Part shown: positions 50,340-64,000 of the stretch, one piece after another
Layout: each line of letters begins with the position of its first letter
How positions within the stretch are numbered: position 1 is the first letter of the stretch
Source of the DNA: Synaphobranchus kaupii
Lineage: Eukaryota; Chordata; Actinopteri; Anguilliformes; Synaphobranchidae
Direction: 5' to 3'
Length of the DNA: 64,000 bases
Assembly: GCA_029718625.1 (NCBI GenBank)
Contig: JAINUF010000027.1
Coordinates: 2,154,676 to 2,218,675 of the forward strand
Made by a program: the position numbers and the translations under genes
The notes under the pieces: model-generated
Told to the model about the DNA's origin: nothing
Databases searched by the model: none
What the model saw: the letters and a program-made list of their open reading frames with translations, nothing else

Positions 50340-53300
50340 AGCAATGCTTTTTCGAATTTTCCTTTTGTAAATTTTAAATAGATTTTTATTCAAAACAAAA
50401 GCATTAAAATTTCAATAGCTTCTGTGACATATGATGAAGACGCATGCCTCAAACCAATTTTAGTGTTGTCAAAGACGTTATAGCTCAAATATACAGTTGA
50501 TTAATTTTTAAATTTTCCATTTGTAAATTTTGAATGAATTTTTCTTCAAATTTAAAATGCAAACATTTCAATAGCTTCTGTGACATGTGACTAAGATGCC
50601 TCAAACCAACTGTAATGTTGTCAGATACATTCTCCAATTTACAAGCAATGCTTTTTCGAATTTTCCTTTTGTAAATTTTAAATAGATTTTTCTTCAAAAT
50701 AAAAGCACTAAAATTTCAATAGCTTCTGTGACATATGATGAAGACGCATGCCTCAAACCAATTTTAGTGTTGTCAAAGACGTTATAGCTCAAATATACAG
50801 TTGATTAATTTTTAAATTTTCCATTTGTAAATTTTGAATGAATTTTTCTTCAAATTTAAAATGCAAACATTTCAATAGCTTCTGTGACATGTGACTAAGA
50901 TGCCTCAAACCAACTGTAATGTTGTCAGATGCATTCTCCAATTTACAAGCAATGCTTTTTCCAATTTTCCTTTTGTAAATTTTAAATAGATTTTTATTCA
51001 AAACAAAAGCATTAAAATTTCAATAGCTTCTGTGACATATGATGAAGACGCATGCCTCAAACGAATTTTAGTGTTGTCAAAGACATTATAGCTCAAATAT
51101 ACAGTTGATTAATTTTTAAATTTTCCATTTGTAAATTTTGAATGAATTTTTCTTCAAATTTAAAATGCAAACATTTCAATAGCTTCTGTGACATGTGACT
51201 AAGATGCCTCAAACCAACTGTAATGTTGTCAGATACATTCTCCAATTTACAAGCAATGCTTTTTCCAATTTTCCTTTTGTAAATTTTAAATAGATTTTTA
51301 TTCAAAACAAAAGCATTAAAATTTCAATAGCTTCTGTGACATATGATGAAGACGCATGCCTCAAACCAATTTTAGTGTTGTCAAAATCATTATAGCTCAA
51401 ATATACAGTCGATTCATTTTTAAAATTTCCGTTTGTAAATTTTAAATGTATTTTTCTTCAAATTTAAAATGTAAACATTTCAATAGCTTCTGTGACATGT
51501 GACTAAGATGCCTCAAACCAACTGTAATGTTGTCAGATACATTCTCCAATTTACAAGCAATGCTTTTTCCAATTTTCCTTTTGTAAATTTTAAATAGATT
51601 TTTATTCAAAATAAAAGCACTAAAATTTCAATAGCTTCTGTGACATATGATGAAGACGCATGCCTCAAACCAATTTTAGTGTTGTCAAAGTCATTATAGC
51701 TCAAATATACAGTTGATTAATTTTTAAAATTTCCGTTTGTAAATTTTAAATGTATTTTTCTTCAAATTTAAAATGCAAACATTTCAATAGCTTCTGTGAC
51801 ATGTGACTAAGATGCCTTAAACCAACTGTAATGTTGTTAGATGTATTCTCCAATTTACAAGCAATGCTTTTTCCAATTTTCCTTTTGTAAATTTTAAATA
51901 GATTTTTATTCAAAATAAAAGCACTAAAATTTCAATAGCTTCTGTGACATATGATGAAGACGCATGCCTCAAACCAATTTTAGTGTTGTCAAAGACGTTA
52001 TAGCTCAAATATAGAGTTGATTATTTTTTTAATTTTCCGTTTGTAAATTTTGAATGAATTTTTCTTCAAATTTAAAATGCAAACATTTCAATAGCTTCTG
52101 TGACATGTGACTAAGATGCCTCAAACCAACTGTAATGTTGTCAGATACATTCTCCAATTTACAAGCAATGCTTTTTTACAAGCAATGCTTTTTCCAATTT
52201 TCCTTTTGTAAATTTTAAATAGATTTTTATTCAAAACAAAAGCATTAAAATTTCAATAGCTTCTGTGACATATGATGAAGACGCATGCCTCAAACCAATT
52301 TTAGTGTTGTCAAAATCATTATAGCTCAAATATACAGTCGATTCATTTTTAAAATTTCCGTTTGTAAATTTTAAATGTATTTTTCTTCAAATTTAAAATG
52401 TAAACATTTCAATAGCTTCTGTGACATGTGACTAAGATGCCTCAAACCAACTGTAATGTTGTCAGATACATTCTCCAATTTACAAGCAATGCTTTTTCCA
52501 ATTTTCCTTTTGTAAATTTTAAATAGATTTTTATTCAAAATAAAAGCACTAAAATTTCAATAGCTTCTGTGACATATGATGAAGACGCATGCCTCAAACC
52601 AATTTTAGTGTTGTCAAAGACGTTATAGCTCAAATATACAGTTGATTAATTTTTTAATTTTCCATTTGTAAATTTTGAATGAATTTTTCTTCAAATTTAA
52701 AATGCAAACATTTCAATAGCTTCTGTGACATGTGACTAAGATGCCTCAAACCAACTGTAATGTTGTCAGATGCATTCTCCAATTTACAAGCAATGCTTTT
52801 TCCAATTTTCCTTTTGTAAATTTTAAATAGATTTTTATTCAAAATAAAAGCACTAAAATTTCAATAGCTTCTGTGACATATGATGAAGACGCATGCCTCA
52901 AACCAATTTTAGTGTTGTCAAAGACGTTATAGCTCAAATATACAGTTGATTAATTTTTAAATTTTCCATTTGTAAATTTTGAATGAATTTTTCTTCAAAT
53001 TTAAAATGCAAACATTTCAATAGCTTCTGTGACATGTGACTAAGATGCCTCAAACCAACTGTAATGTTGTCAGATACATTCTCCAATTTACAAGCAATGC
53101 TTTTTCGAATTTTCCTTTTGTAAATTTTAAATAGATTTTTCTTCAAAATAAAAGCACTAAAATTTCAATAGCTTCTGTGACATATGATGAAGACGCATGC
53201 CTCAAACCAATTTTAGTGTTGTCAAAGACGTTATAGCTCAAATATACAGTTGATTAATTTTTAAATTTTCCATTTGTAAATTTTGAATGAATTTTTCTTC

Positions 53301-53760
53301 AAATTTAAAATGCAAACATTTCAATAGCTTCTGTGACATGTGACTAAGATGCCTCAAACCAACTGTAATGTTGTCAGATGCATTCTCCAATTTACAAGCA
53401 ATGCTTTTTCCAATTTTCCTTTTGTAAATTTTAAATAGATTTTTATTCAAAACAAAAGCATTAAAATTTCAATAGCTTCTGTGACATATGATGAAGACGC
53501 ATGCCTCAAACGAATTTTAGTGTTGTCAAAGACATTATAGCTCAAATATACAGTTGATTAATTTTTAAATTTTCCTTTTGTAAATTTTGAATGAATTTTT
53601 CTTCAAATTTAAAATGCAAACATTTCAATAGCTTCTGTGACATGTGACTAAGATGCCTCAAACCAACTGTAATGTTGTCAGATACATTCTCCAATTTACA
53701 AGCAATGCTTTTTCCAATTTTCCTTTTGTAAATTTTAAATAGATTTTTATTCAAAACAAA
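50340..53760. repeat. Satellite higher-order duplication, 2449-bp spacing
   Basis: About 1 kb at 50340-51310 recurs at 52789-53760. Shared rare variants lie exactly 2449 bp apart: CTTTTTCGAA (50651 and 53100), CAAACGAATTTT (51061 and 53510 region), and the lysine-lysine form of the shadow frame. 2449 equals eight 304-bp units plus the 17-bp local duplication near 52161. Limits are approximate. Confidence 0.75.
52161..52193. repeat. 17-bp local tandem duplication inside the satellite
   Basis: ACAAGCAATGCTTTTTT is followed directly by ACAAGCAATGCTTTTT, where all other units I looked at have one copy. It shifts the satellite phase by 17 bp and explains repeat spacings of 929 (3 x 304 + 17) and 2449 bp across it. 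Confidence 0.9.
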
Positions 53761-56449
53761 AGCATTAAAATTTCAATAGCTTCTGTGACATATGATGAAG
53801 ACGCATGCCTCAAACCAATTTTAGTGTTGTCAAAGACATTATAGCTCAAATATACAGTTGATTAATTTTTAAATTTTCCATTTGTAAATTTTGAATGAAT
53901 TTTTCTTCAAATTTAAAATGCAAACATTTCAATAGCTTCTGTGACATGTGACTAAGATGCCTCAAACCAACTGTAATGTTGTCAGATACATTCTCCAATT
54001 TACAAGCAATGCTTTTTCCAATTTTCCTTTTGTAAATTTTAAATAGATTTTTATTCAAAACAAAAGCATTAAAATTTCAATAGCTTTTTGTGACATATGA
54101 TGAAGACGCATGCCTCAAACCAATTTTAGTGTTGTCAAAATCATTATAGCTCAAATATACAGTTGAATCATTTTAAAATTTCCGTTTGTAAATTTTAAAT
54201 GTATTTTTCTTCAAATTTAAAATGTAAACATTTCAATAGCTTCTGTGACATGTGACTAAGATGCCTCAAACCAACTGTAATGTTGTCAGATACATTCTCC
54301 AATTTACAAGCAATGCTTTTTCCAATTTTCCTTTTGTAAATTTTAAATAGATTTTTATTCAAAATAAAAGCACTAAAATTTCAATAGCTTCTGTGACATA
54401 TGATGAAGACGCATGCCTCAAACCAATTTTAGTGTTGTCAAAGTCATTATAGCTCAAATATACAGTTGATTAATTTTTAAAATTTCCGTTTGTAAATTTT
54501 GAATTAATTTTTCTTCAAATTTAAAATGCAAACATTTCAATAGCTTCTGTGACATGTGACTAAGATGCCTTAAACCAACTGTAATGTTGTTAGATGTATT
54601 CTCCAATTTACAAGCAATGCTTTTTCCAATTTTCCTTTGTAAATTTTAAATAGATTTTTATTCAAAATAAAAGCATTAAAATTTCAATAGCTTCTGTGAC
54701 ATATGATGAAGACGCATGCCTCAAACCAATTTTAGTGTTGTCAAAGACGTTATAGCTCAAATATACAGTTGATTAATTTTTTAATTTTCCATTTGTAAAT
54801 TTTGAATGAATTTTGCTTCAAATTTAAATGCAAACATTTCAATAGCTTCTGTGACATGTGACTAAGATGCCTCAAACCAACTGTAATGTTGTCAGATGCA
54901 TTCTCCAATTTACAAGCAATGCTTTTTCCAATTTTCCTTTTGTAAATTTTAAATAGATTTTTATTCAAAACAAAAGCATTAAAATTTCAATAGCTTCTGT
55001 GACATATGATGAAGACGCATGCCTCAAACCAATTTTAGTGTTGTCAAAGACGTTATAGCTCAAATATACAGTTGATTAATTTTTAAATTTTCCATTTGTA
55101 AATTTTGAATGAATTTTTCTTCAAATTTAAAATGCAAACATTTCAATAGCTTCTGTGACATGTGACTAAGATGCCTCAAACCAACTGTAATGTTGTCAGA
55201 TACATTCTCCAATTTACAAGCAATGCTTTTTCCAATTTTCCTTTTGTAAATTTTAAATAGATTTTTATTCAAAACAAAAGCATTAAAATTTCAATAGCTT
55301 CTGTGACATATGATGAAGACGCATGCCTCAAACCAATTTTAGTGTTGTCAAAATCATTATAGCTCAAATATACAGTTGACTCATTTTTAAAAATTTCCGT
55401 TTGTAAATTTTAAATGTATTTTTCTTCAAATTTAAAATGTAAACATTTCAATAGCTTCTGTGACATGTGACTAAGATGCCTCAAACCAACTGTAATGTTG
55501 TCAGATACATTCTCCAATTTACAAGCAATGCTTTTTCCAATTTTCCTTTTGTAAATTTTAAATAGATTTTTATTCAAAATAAAAGCACTAAAATTTCAAT
55601 AGCTTCTGTGACATATGATGAAGACGCATGCCTCAAACCAATTTTAGTGTTGTCAAAGACGGTATAGCTCAAATATACAGTTGATTAATTTTTTAATTTT
55701 CCATTTGTAAATTTTGAATGAATTTTTCTTCAAATTTAAAATGCAAACATTTCAATAGCTTCTGTGACGTGTGACTAAGATGCCTCAAACCAACTGTAAT
55801 GTTGTCAGATGCATTCTCCAATTTACAAGCAATGCTTTTTCCAATTTTCCTTTTGTAAATTTTAAATAGATTTTTATTCAAAATAAAAGCACTAAAATTT
55901 CAATAGCTTCTGTGACATATGATGAAGACGCATGCCTCAAACCAATTTTAGTGTTGTCAAAGACGTTATAGCTCAAATATACAGTTGATTAATTTTTAAA
56001 ATTTCCGTTTGTAAATTTTAAATGTATTTTTCTTCAAATTTAAAATGTAAACATTTCAATAGCTTCTGTGACATGTGACTAAGATGCCTCAAACCAACTG
56101 TAATGTTGTCAGATACATTCTCCAATTTACAAGCAATGCTTTTTCCAATTTTCCTTTTGTAAATTTTAAATAGATTTTTATTCAAATAAAAGCACTAAAA
56201 TTTCAATAGCTTCTGTGACATATGATGAAGACGCATGCCTCAAACCAATTTTAGTGTTGTCAAAGTCATTATAGCTCAAATATACAGTTGATTAATTTTT
56301 AAAATTTCCGTTTGTAAATTTTGAATTAATTTTTCTTCAAATTTAAAATGCAAACATTTCAATAGCTTCTGTGACATGTGACTAAGATGCCTTAAACCAA
56401 CTGTAATGTTGTTAGATGTATTCTCCAATTTACAAGCAATGCTTTTTCC

Positions 56450-58880
56450 AATTTTCCTTTTGTAAATTTTAAATAGATTTTTATTCAAAATAAAAGCACT
56501 AAAATTTCAATAGCTTCTGTGACATATGATGAAGACGCATGCCTCAAACCAATTTTAGTGTTGTCAAAGACGTTATAGCTCAAATATACAGTTGATTAAT
56601 TTTTTAATTTTCCATTTGTAAATTTTGAATGAATTGTTCTTCAAATTTAAAATGCAAACATTTCAATAGCTTCTGTGACATGTGACTAAGATGCCTCAAA
56701 CCAACTGTAATGTTGTCAGATACATTCTCCAATTTTCAAGCAATGCTTTTTCGAATTTTCCTTTTGTAAATTTTAAATAGATTTTTATTCAAAATAAAAG
56801 CACTAAAATTTCAATAGCTTCTGTGACATATGATGGAGACGCATGCCTCAAACCAATTTTAGTGTTGTCAAAGACGTTATAGCTCAAATACACAGTTGAT
56901 TAATTTTTAAATTTTCCATTTGTAAATTTTGAATGAATTTTTCTTCAAATTTAAAATGCAAACATTTCAATAGCTTCTGTGACATGTGACTAAGATGCCT
57001 CAAACCAACTGTAATGTTGTCAGATGCATTCTCCAATTTACAAGCAATGCTTTTTCCAATTTTCCTTTTGTAAATTTTAATAGATTTTTATTCAAAACAA
57101 AAGCATTAAAATTTCAATAGCTTCTGTGACATATGATGAAGACGCATGCCTCAAACCAATTTTAGTGTTGTCAAAATCATTATAGCTCAAATATACAGTT
57201 GATTCATTTTTAAAATTTCTGTTTGTAAATTTTAAATGTATTTTTCTTCAAATTTAAAATGTAAACATTTCAATAGCTTCTGTGACATGTGACTAAGATG
57301 CCTCAAACCAACTGTAATGTTGTCAGATACATTCTCCAATTTACAAGCAATGCTTTTTCCAATTTTCCTTTTGTAAATTTTAAATAGATTTTTATTCAAA
57401 ACAAAAGCATTAAAATTTCAATAGCTTCTGTGACATATGATGAAGACGCATGCCTCAAACCAATTTTAGTGTTGTCAAAATCATTATAGCTCAAATATAC
57501 AGTTGATTCATTTTTAAAATTTCCGTTTGCAAATTTTAAATGTATTTTTCTTCAAATTTAAAATGTAAACATTTCAATAGCTTCTGTGACATGTGACTAA
57601 GATGCCTCAAACCAACTGTAATGTTGTCAGATACATTCTCCAATTTACAAGCAATGCTTTTTCCAATTTTCCTTTTGTAAATTTTAAATAGATTTTTATT
57701 CAAAATAAAAGCACTAAAATTTCAATAGCTTCTGTGACATATGATGAAGACGCATGCCTCAAACCAATTTTAGTGTTGTCAAAGACGTTATAGCTCAAAT
57801 ATACAGTTGATTAATTTTTTAATTTTCCATTTGTAAATTTTGAATGAATTGTTCTTCAAATTTAAAATGCAAACATTTCAATAGCTTCTGTGACATGTGA
57901 CTAAGATGCCTCAAACCAACTGTAATGTTGTCAGATACATTCTCCAATTTTCAAGCAATGCTTTTTCGAATTTTCCTTTTGTAAATTTTAAATAGATTTT
58001 TATTCAAAATAAAAGCACTAAAATTTCAATAGCTTCTGTGACATATGATGGAGACGCATGCCTCAAACCAATTTTAGTGTTGTCAAAGACGTTATAGCTC
58101 AAATACACAGTTGATTAATTTTTAAATTTTCCATTTGTAAATTTTGAATGAATTTTTCTTCAAATTTAAAATGCAAACATTTCAATAGCTTCTGTGACAT
58201 GTGACTAAGATGCCTCAAACCAACTGTAATGTTGTCAGATGCATTCTCCAATTTACAAGCAATGCTTTTTCCAATTTTCCTTTTGTAAATTTTAAATAGA
58301 TTTTTATTCAAAACAAAAGCATTAAAATTTCAATAGCTTCTGTGACATATGATGAAGACGCATGCCTCAAACCAATTTTAGTGTTGTCAAAATCATTATA
58401 GCTCAAATATACAGTTGATTCATTTTTAAAATTTCTGTTTGTAAATTTTAAATGTATTTTTCTTCAAATTTAAAATGTAAACATTTCAATAGCTTCTGTG
58501 ACATGTGACTAAGATGCCTCAAACCAACTGTAATGTTGTCAGATACATTCTCCAATTTACAAGCAATGCTTTTTCCAATTTTCCTTTTGTAAATTTTAAA
58601 TAGATTTTTATTCAAAACAAAAGCATTAAAATTTCAATAGCTTCTGTGACATATGATGAAGACGCATGCCTCAAACCAATTTTAGTGTTGTCAAAATCAT
58701 TATAGCTCAAATATACAGTTGATTCATTTTTAAAATTTCCGTTTGCAAATTTTAAATGTATTTTTCTTCAAATTTAAAATGTAAACATTTCAATAGCTTC
58801 TGTGACATGTGACTAAGATGCCTCAAACCAACTGTAATGTTGTCAGATACATTCTCCAATTTACAAGCAATGCTTTTTCC
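56450..58880. repeat. Satellite higher-order repeat, two copies of four dimers
   Basis: Rare variants recur 1215 or 1216 bp apart: GAATTGTTCT (56631, 57846), TGATGGAGAC (56831, 58046), AATACACAG (56891, 58106 region), ATTTCTGTTTG (57215, 58431) and GTTTGCAAAT (57525, 58741 region). The change from 1215 to 1216 is due to one A missing near 57078. Limits are approximate. Confidence 0.8.
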
Positions 58881-61600
58881 AATTTTCCTTTTGTAAATTT
58901 TAAATAGATTTTTATTCAAAATAAAAGCACTAAAATTTCAATAGCTTCTGTGACATATGATGAAGACGCATGCCTCAAACCAATTTTAGTGTTGTCAAAG
59001 ACGTTATAGCTCAAATATACAGTTGATTAATTTTTTAATTTTCCATTTGTAAATTTTGAATGAATTTTTCTTCAAATTTAAAATGCAAACATTTCAATAG
59101 CTTCTGTGACATGTGACTAAGATGCCTCAAACCAACTGTAATGTTGTCAGATGCATTCTCCAATTTACAAGCAATGCTTTTTCCAATTTTCCTTTTGTAA
59201 ATTTTAAATAGATTTTTATTCAAAATAAAAGCACTAAAATTTCAATAGCTTCTGTGACATATGATGAAGACGCATGCCTCAAACCAATTTTAGTGTTGTC
59301 AAAGTCATTATCGCTCAAATATACAGTTGATTAATTTTTTTAATTTCCGTTTGTAAATTTTAAATGAATTTTTCTTCAAATTTAAAATGCAAACATTTCA
59401 ATAGCTTCTGTGACATGTGACTAAGATGCCTCAAACCAACTGTAATGTTGTCAGATACATTCTCCAATTTACAAGCAATGCTTTTTCGAATTTTCCTTTT
59501 GTAAATTTTAAATAGATTTTTCTTCAAAATAAAAGCACTAAAATTTCAATAGCTTCTGTGACATATGATGAAGACGCATGCCTCAAACCAATTTTAGTGT
59601 TGTCAAAGACGTTATAGCTCAAATATACAGTTGATTAATTTTTAAATTTTCCATTTGTAAATTTTGAATGAATTTTTCTTCAAATTTAAAATGCAAACAT
59701 TTCAATAGCTTCTGTGACATGTGACTAAGATGCCTCAAACCAACTGTAATGTTGTCAGATGCATTCTCCAATTTACAAGCAATGCTTTTTCCAATTTTCC
59801 TTTTGTAAATTTTAAATAGATTTTTATTCAAAACAAAAGCATTAAAATTTCAATAGCTTCTGTGACATATGATGAAGACGCATGCCTCAAACCAATTTTA
59901 GTGTTGTCAAAGACGTTATAGCTCAAATATACAGTTGATTAATTTTTAAATTTTCCATTTGTAAATTTTGAATGAATTTTTCTTCAAATTTAAAATGCAA
60001 ACATTTCAATAGCTTCTGTGACATGTGACTAAGATGCCTCAAACCAACTGTAATGTTGTCAGATACATTCTCCAATTTACAAGCAATGCTTTTTCCAATT
60101 TTCCTTTTGTAAATTTTAAATAGATTTTTATTCAAAACAAAAGCATTAAAATTTCAATAGCTTCTGTGACATATGATGAAGACGCATGCCTCAAACCAAT
60201 TTTAGTGTTGTCAAAATCATTATAGCTCAAATATACAGTTGATTCATTTTTAAAATTTCCGTTTGTAAATTTTAAATGTATTTTTCTTCAAATTTAAAAT
60301 GTAAACATTTCAATAGCTTCTGTGACATGTGACTAAGATGCCTCAAACCAACTGTAATGTTGTCAGATACATTCTCCAATTTACAAGCAATGCTTTTTCC
60401 AATTTTCCTTTTGTAAATTTTAAATAGATTTTTATTCAAAATAAAAGCACTAAAATTTCAATAGCTTCTGTGACATATGATGAAGACGCATGCCTCAAAC
60501 CAATTTTAGTGTTGTCAAAGACGTTATAGCTCAAATATACAGTTGATTAATTTTTTAATTTTCCATTTGTAAATTTTGAATGAATTTTTCTTCAAATTTA
60601 AAATGCAAACATTTCAATAGCTTCTGTGACATGTGACTAAGATGCCTCAAACCAACTGTAATGTTGTCAGATGCATTCTCCAATTTACAAGCAATGCTTT
60701 TTCCAATTTTCCTTTTGTAAATTTTAAATAGATTTTTATTCAAAATAAAAGCACTAAAATTTCAATAGCTTCTGTGACATATGATGAAGACGCATGCCTC
60801 AAACCAATTTTAGTGTTGTCAAAGTCATTATCGCTCAAATATACAGTTGATTAATTTTTTTAATTTCCGTTTGTAAATTTTAAATGAATTTTTTTTCAAA
60901 TTTAAAATGCAAACATTTCAATAGCTTCTGTGACATGTGACTAAGATGCCTCAAACCAACTGTAATGTTGTCAGATACATTCTCCAATTTACAAGCAATG
61001 CTTTTTCGAATTTTCCTTTTGTAAATTTTAAATAGATTTTTCTTCAAAATAAAAGCACTAAAATTTCAATAGCTTCTGTGACATATGATGAAGACGCATG
61101 CCTCAAACCAATTTTAGTGTTGTCAAAGACGTTATAGCTCAAATATACAGTTGATTAATTTTTAAATTTTCCATTTGTAAATTTTGAATGAATTTTTCTT
61201 CAAATTTAAAATGCAAACATTTCAATAGCTTCTGTGACATGTGACTAAGATGCCTCAAACCAACTGTAATGTTGTCAGATGCATTCTCCAATTTACAAGC
61301 AATGCTTTTTCCAATTTTCCTTTTGTAAATTTTAAATAGATTTTTATTCAAAACAAAAGCATTAAAATTTCAATAGCTTCTGTGACATATGATGAAGACG
61401 CATGCCTCAAACCAATTTTAGTGTTGTCAAAGACGTTATAGCTCAAATATACAGTTGATTAATTTTTAAATTTTCCATTTGTAAATTTTGAATGAATTTT
61501 TCTTCAAATTTAAAATGCAAACATTTCAATAGCTTCTGTGACATGTGACTAAGATGCCTCAAACCAACTGTAATGTTGTCAGATACATTCTCCAATTTAC
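58550..61600. repeat. Satellite higher-order repeat, two copies of five dimers
   Basis: The variant CATTATCGCTCAAAT occurs only near 59306 and 60826, 1520 bp (five 304-bp units) apart, with matching subtype order around both. The copies differ at a few bases, for example GTTTGCAAAT near 58741 against GTTTGTAAAT. Limits are approximate. Confidence 0.7.
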
Positions 61601-64000
61601 AAGCAATGCTTTTTCGAATTTTCCTTTTGTAAATTTTAAATAGATTTTTCTTCAAAATAAAAGCACTAAAATTTCAATAGCTTCTGTGACATATGATGAA
61701 GACGCATGCCTCAAACCAATTTTAGTGTTGTCAAAGACGTTATAGCTCAAATATACAGTTGATTAATTTTTAAATTTTCCATTTGTAAATTTTGAATGAA
61801 TTTTTCTTCAAATTTAAAATGCAAACATTTCAATAGCTTCTGTGACATGTGACTAAGATGCCTCAAACCAACTGTAATGTTGTCAGATGCATTCTCCAAT
61901 TTACAAGCAATGCTTTTTCCAATTTTCCTTTTGTAAATTTTAAATAGATTTTTATTCAAAACAAAAGCATTAAAATTTCAATAGCTTCTGTGACATATGA
62001 TGAAGACGCATGCCTCAAACCAATTTTAGTGTTGTCAAAGACGTTATAGCTCAAATATACAGTTGATTAATTTTTAAATTTTCCATTTGTAAATTTTGAA
62101 TGAATTTTTCTTCAAATTTAAAATGCAAACATTTCAATAGCTTCTGTGACATGTGACTAAGATGCCTCAAACCAACTGTAATGTTGTCAGATACATTCTC
62201 CAATTTACAAGCAATGCTTTTTCCAATTTTCCTTTTGTAAATTTTAAATAGATTTTTATTCAAAATAAAAGCACTAAAATTTCAATAGCTTCTGTGACAT
62301 ATGATGAAGACACATGCCTCAAACCAATTTTAGTGTTGTCAAAGACGTTATAGCTCAAATATACAGTTGATTAATTTTTTAATTTTCCATTTGTAAATTT
62401 TGAATGAATTTTTCTTCAAATTTAAAATGCAAACATTTCAATAGCTTCTGTGACATGTGACTAAGATGCCTCAAACCAACTGTAATGTTGTCAGATACAT
62501 TCTCCAATTTACAAGCAATGCTTTTTCCAATTTTCCTTTTGTAAATTTTAAATAGATTTTTATTCAAAATAAAAGCACTAAAATTTCAATAGCTTCTGTG
62601 ACATATGATGAAGACGCATGCCTCAAACCAATTTTAGTGTTGTCAAAGTCATTATAGCTCAAATATACAGTTGATTAATTTTTAAAATTTCCGTTTGTAA
62701 ATTTTAAATGAATTTTTCTTCAAATTTAAAATGTAAACATTTCAATAGCTTCTGTGACATGTGACTAAGATGCCTCAAACCAACTGTAATGTTGTCAGAT
62801 ACATTCTCCAATTTACAAGCAATGCTTTTTCCAATTTTCCTTTTGTAAATTTTAAATAGATTTTTATTCAAAATAAAAGCACTAAAATTTCAATAGCTTC
62901 TGTGACATATGATGAAGACGCATGCCTCAAACCAATTTTAGTGTTGTCAAAGACGTTATGGCTCAAATATACAGTTGATTAATTTTTAAATTTTCCATTT
63001 GTAAATTTTGAATGAATTTTTCTTCAAATTTAAAATGCAAACATTTCAATAGCTTCTGTGACATGTGACTAAGATGCCTCAAACCAACTGTAATGTTGTC
63101 AGATGCATTCTCCAATTTACAAGCAATGCTTTTTCCAATTTTCCTTTTGTAAATTTTAAATAGATTTTTATTCAAAAGAAAAGCATTAAAATTTCAATAG
63201 CTTCTGTGACATATGATGAAGTCGCATGCCTCAAACCAATTTTAGTGTTGTCAAAGACGTTATAGCTCAAATATACAGTTGATTAATTTTTAAATTTTCC
63301 ATTTGTAAATTTTGAATGAATTTTTCTTCAAATTTAAAATGCAAACATTTCAATAGCTTCTGTGACATGTGACTAAGATGCCTCAAACCAACTGTAATGT
63401 TGTCAGATACATTCTCCAATTTACAAGCAATGCTTTTTCCAATTTTCCTTTTGTAAATTTTAAATAGATTTTTATTCAAAACAAAAGCATTAAAATTTCA
63501 ATAGCTTCTGTGACATATGATGAAGACGCATGCCTCAAACCAATTTTAGTGTTGTCAAAGACGTTATAGCTCAAATATACAGTTGATTAATTTTTAAATT
63601 TTCCATTTGTAAATTTTGAATGAATTTTTCTTCAAATTTAAAATGCAAACATTTCAATAGCTTCTGTGACATGTGACTAAGATGCCTCAAACCAACTGTA
63701 ATGTTGTCAGATACATTCTCCAATTTACAAGCAATGCTTTTTCCAATTTTCCTTTTGTAAATTTTAAATAGATTTTTATTCAAAACAAAAGCATTAAAAT
63801 TTCAATAGCTTCTGTGACATATGATGAAGACGCATGCCTCAAACCAATTTTAGTGTTGTCAAAATCATTATAGCTCAAATATACAGTTGATTCATTTTTA
63901 AAATTTCCGTTTGTAAATTTTAAATGTATTTTTCTTCAAATTTAAAATGTAAACATATCAATAGCTTCTGTGACATGTGACTAAGATGCCTCAAACCAAC

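Larger units (their letters stand above)
50030..64000. repeat. AT-rich dimeric satellite, 304-bp period, about 46 copies
   Basis: The whole right region is one tandem satellite. Each 304-bp unit has two halves, each beginning TTTCAATAGCTTCTGTGACA. Half A (about 156 bp) continues with ATGATGAAGACGCATGCC and ends ..AAAATGCAAACA. Half B (about 148 bp) continues with TGTGACTAAGATGCC, contains TACAAGCAATGC and ends near AAAAGCA(C/T)TAAAA. The halves align along their length (shared CCTCAAACCAA, TTGTAAATTTT), so the unit arose from a doubled monomer. Example starts: half A 50714, half B 50870, next A 51018. Half A has at least two subtypes, AAAGACGTTATAG with TTTTCCATTTG and AAAATCATTATAG with ATTTCCGTTTG. 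The 62-72-residue minus-strand frames recurring every 304 bp are a by-product; the one I checked starts at TTG. Such satellites are typical of (peri)centromeric or other heterochromatin. No gene seen. Confidence 0.93.

Noticed and set aside
50485..63783. Recurring 62-72-residue minus-strand frames (NKNLFKIYKRKI...)
   Set aside because: They lie in the 304-bp satellite with the same period, and the one checked starts at TTG. Low-complexity Lys/Asn/Ile composition follows from the AT-rich DNA.
50030..64000. Telomeric repeats or RNA genes
   Set aside because: No TTAGGG tracts, tRNA cloverleaf or rRNA sequence was seen anywhere in the window.

Overview
This window is repetitive eukaryotic DNA, most likely from a teleost fish. 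I find no gene I can defend. Every long open frame is a by-product of tandem repetition: the ones I checked start at GTG or TTG rather than ATG, and they end in repeat DNA. The fish assignment rests on a short element repeated 49 times in the left part. Read on the minus strand, it has the 3' end of an L2-clade (UnaL2-like) LINE: a stem CGCTTT/AAAGCG with loop GGATA, then GTCTGCTAAATGAA, then a (TGTAA)n tail.

Left region, 1-49529: a GC-rich, T-poor minisatellite (modules of about 39, 30 and 24 bp, nearly all multiples of 3) is cut at intervals of 0.63-1.5 kb by the LINE tail, always in the same orientation. One tail plus its following minisatellite block is a second-level unit. The order of these units repeats at a third level of about 15.85 kb: 17520-33367 and 33368-48397 are almost identical, a third copy starts at 48398, and 816-17519 is a related, rearranged copy. 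Between the two best copies I see two module-sized deletions and a handful of point differences. From about 4845 to 11435 the sequence is full of one-base indels, mostly insertions, also inside the otherwise invariant tails; this looks like an unpolished long-read patch, not biology.

Gap, 49530-50029: exactly 500 N, starting inside the 49th tail. The join between the two repeat families is therefore not sequenced.

Right region, 50030-64000: an AT-rich satellite with a 304-bp period, made of two related halves of about 156 and 148 bp, in about 46 copies running off the window. Diagnostic variants recur at 1215/1216, 1520 and 2449 bp, showing local higher-order amplification.

The most interesting structure is the left array. 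Removing the LINE tail and one of its two flanking ACAGCAGC copies restores a normal minisatellite repeat. This suggests one retroposon insertion into a minisatellite, followed by amplification of the hybrid as a multi-level tandem repeat. Clean minisatellite block lengths are all 2 modulo 3, so all three forward frames stay open within a block; one of them reads as a mucin-like Ser/Thr-rich peptide with N-glycosylation sequons, but nothing shows that it is expressed.
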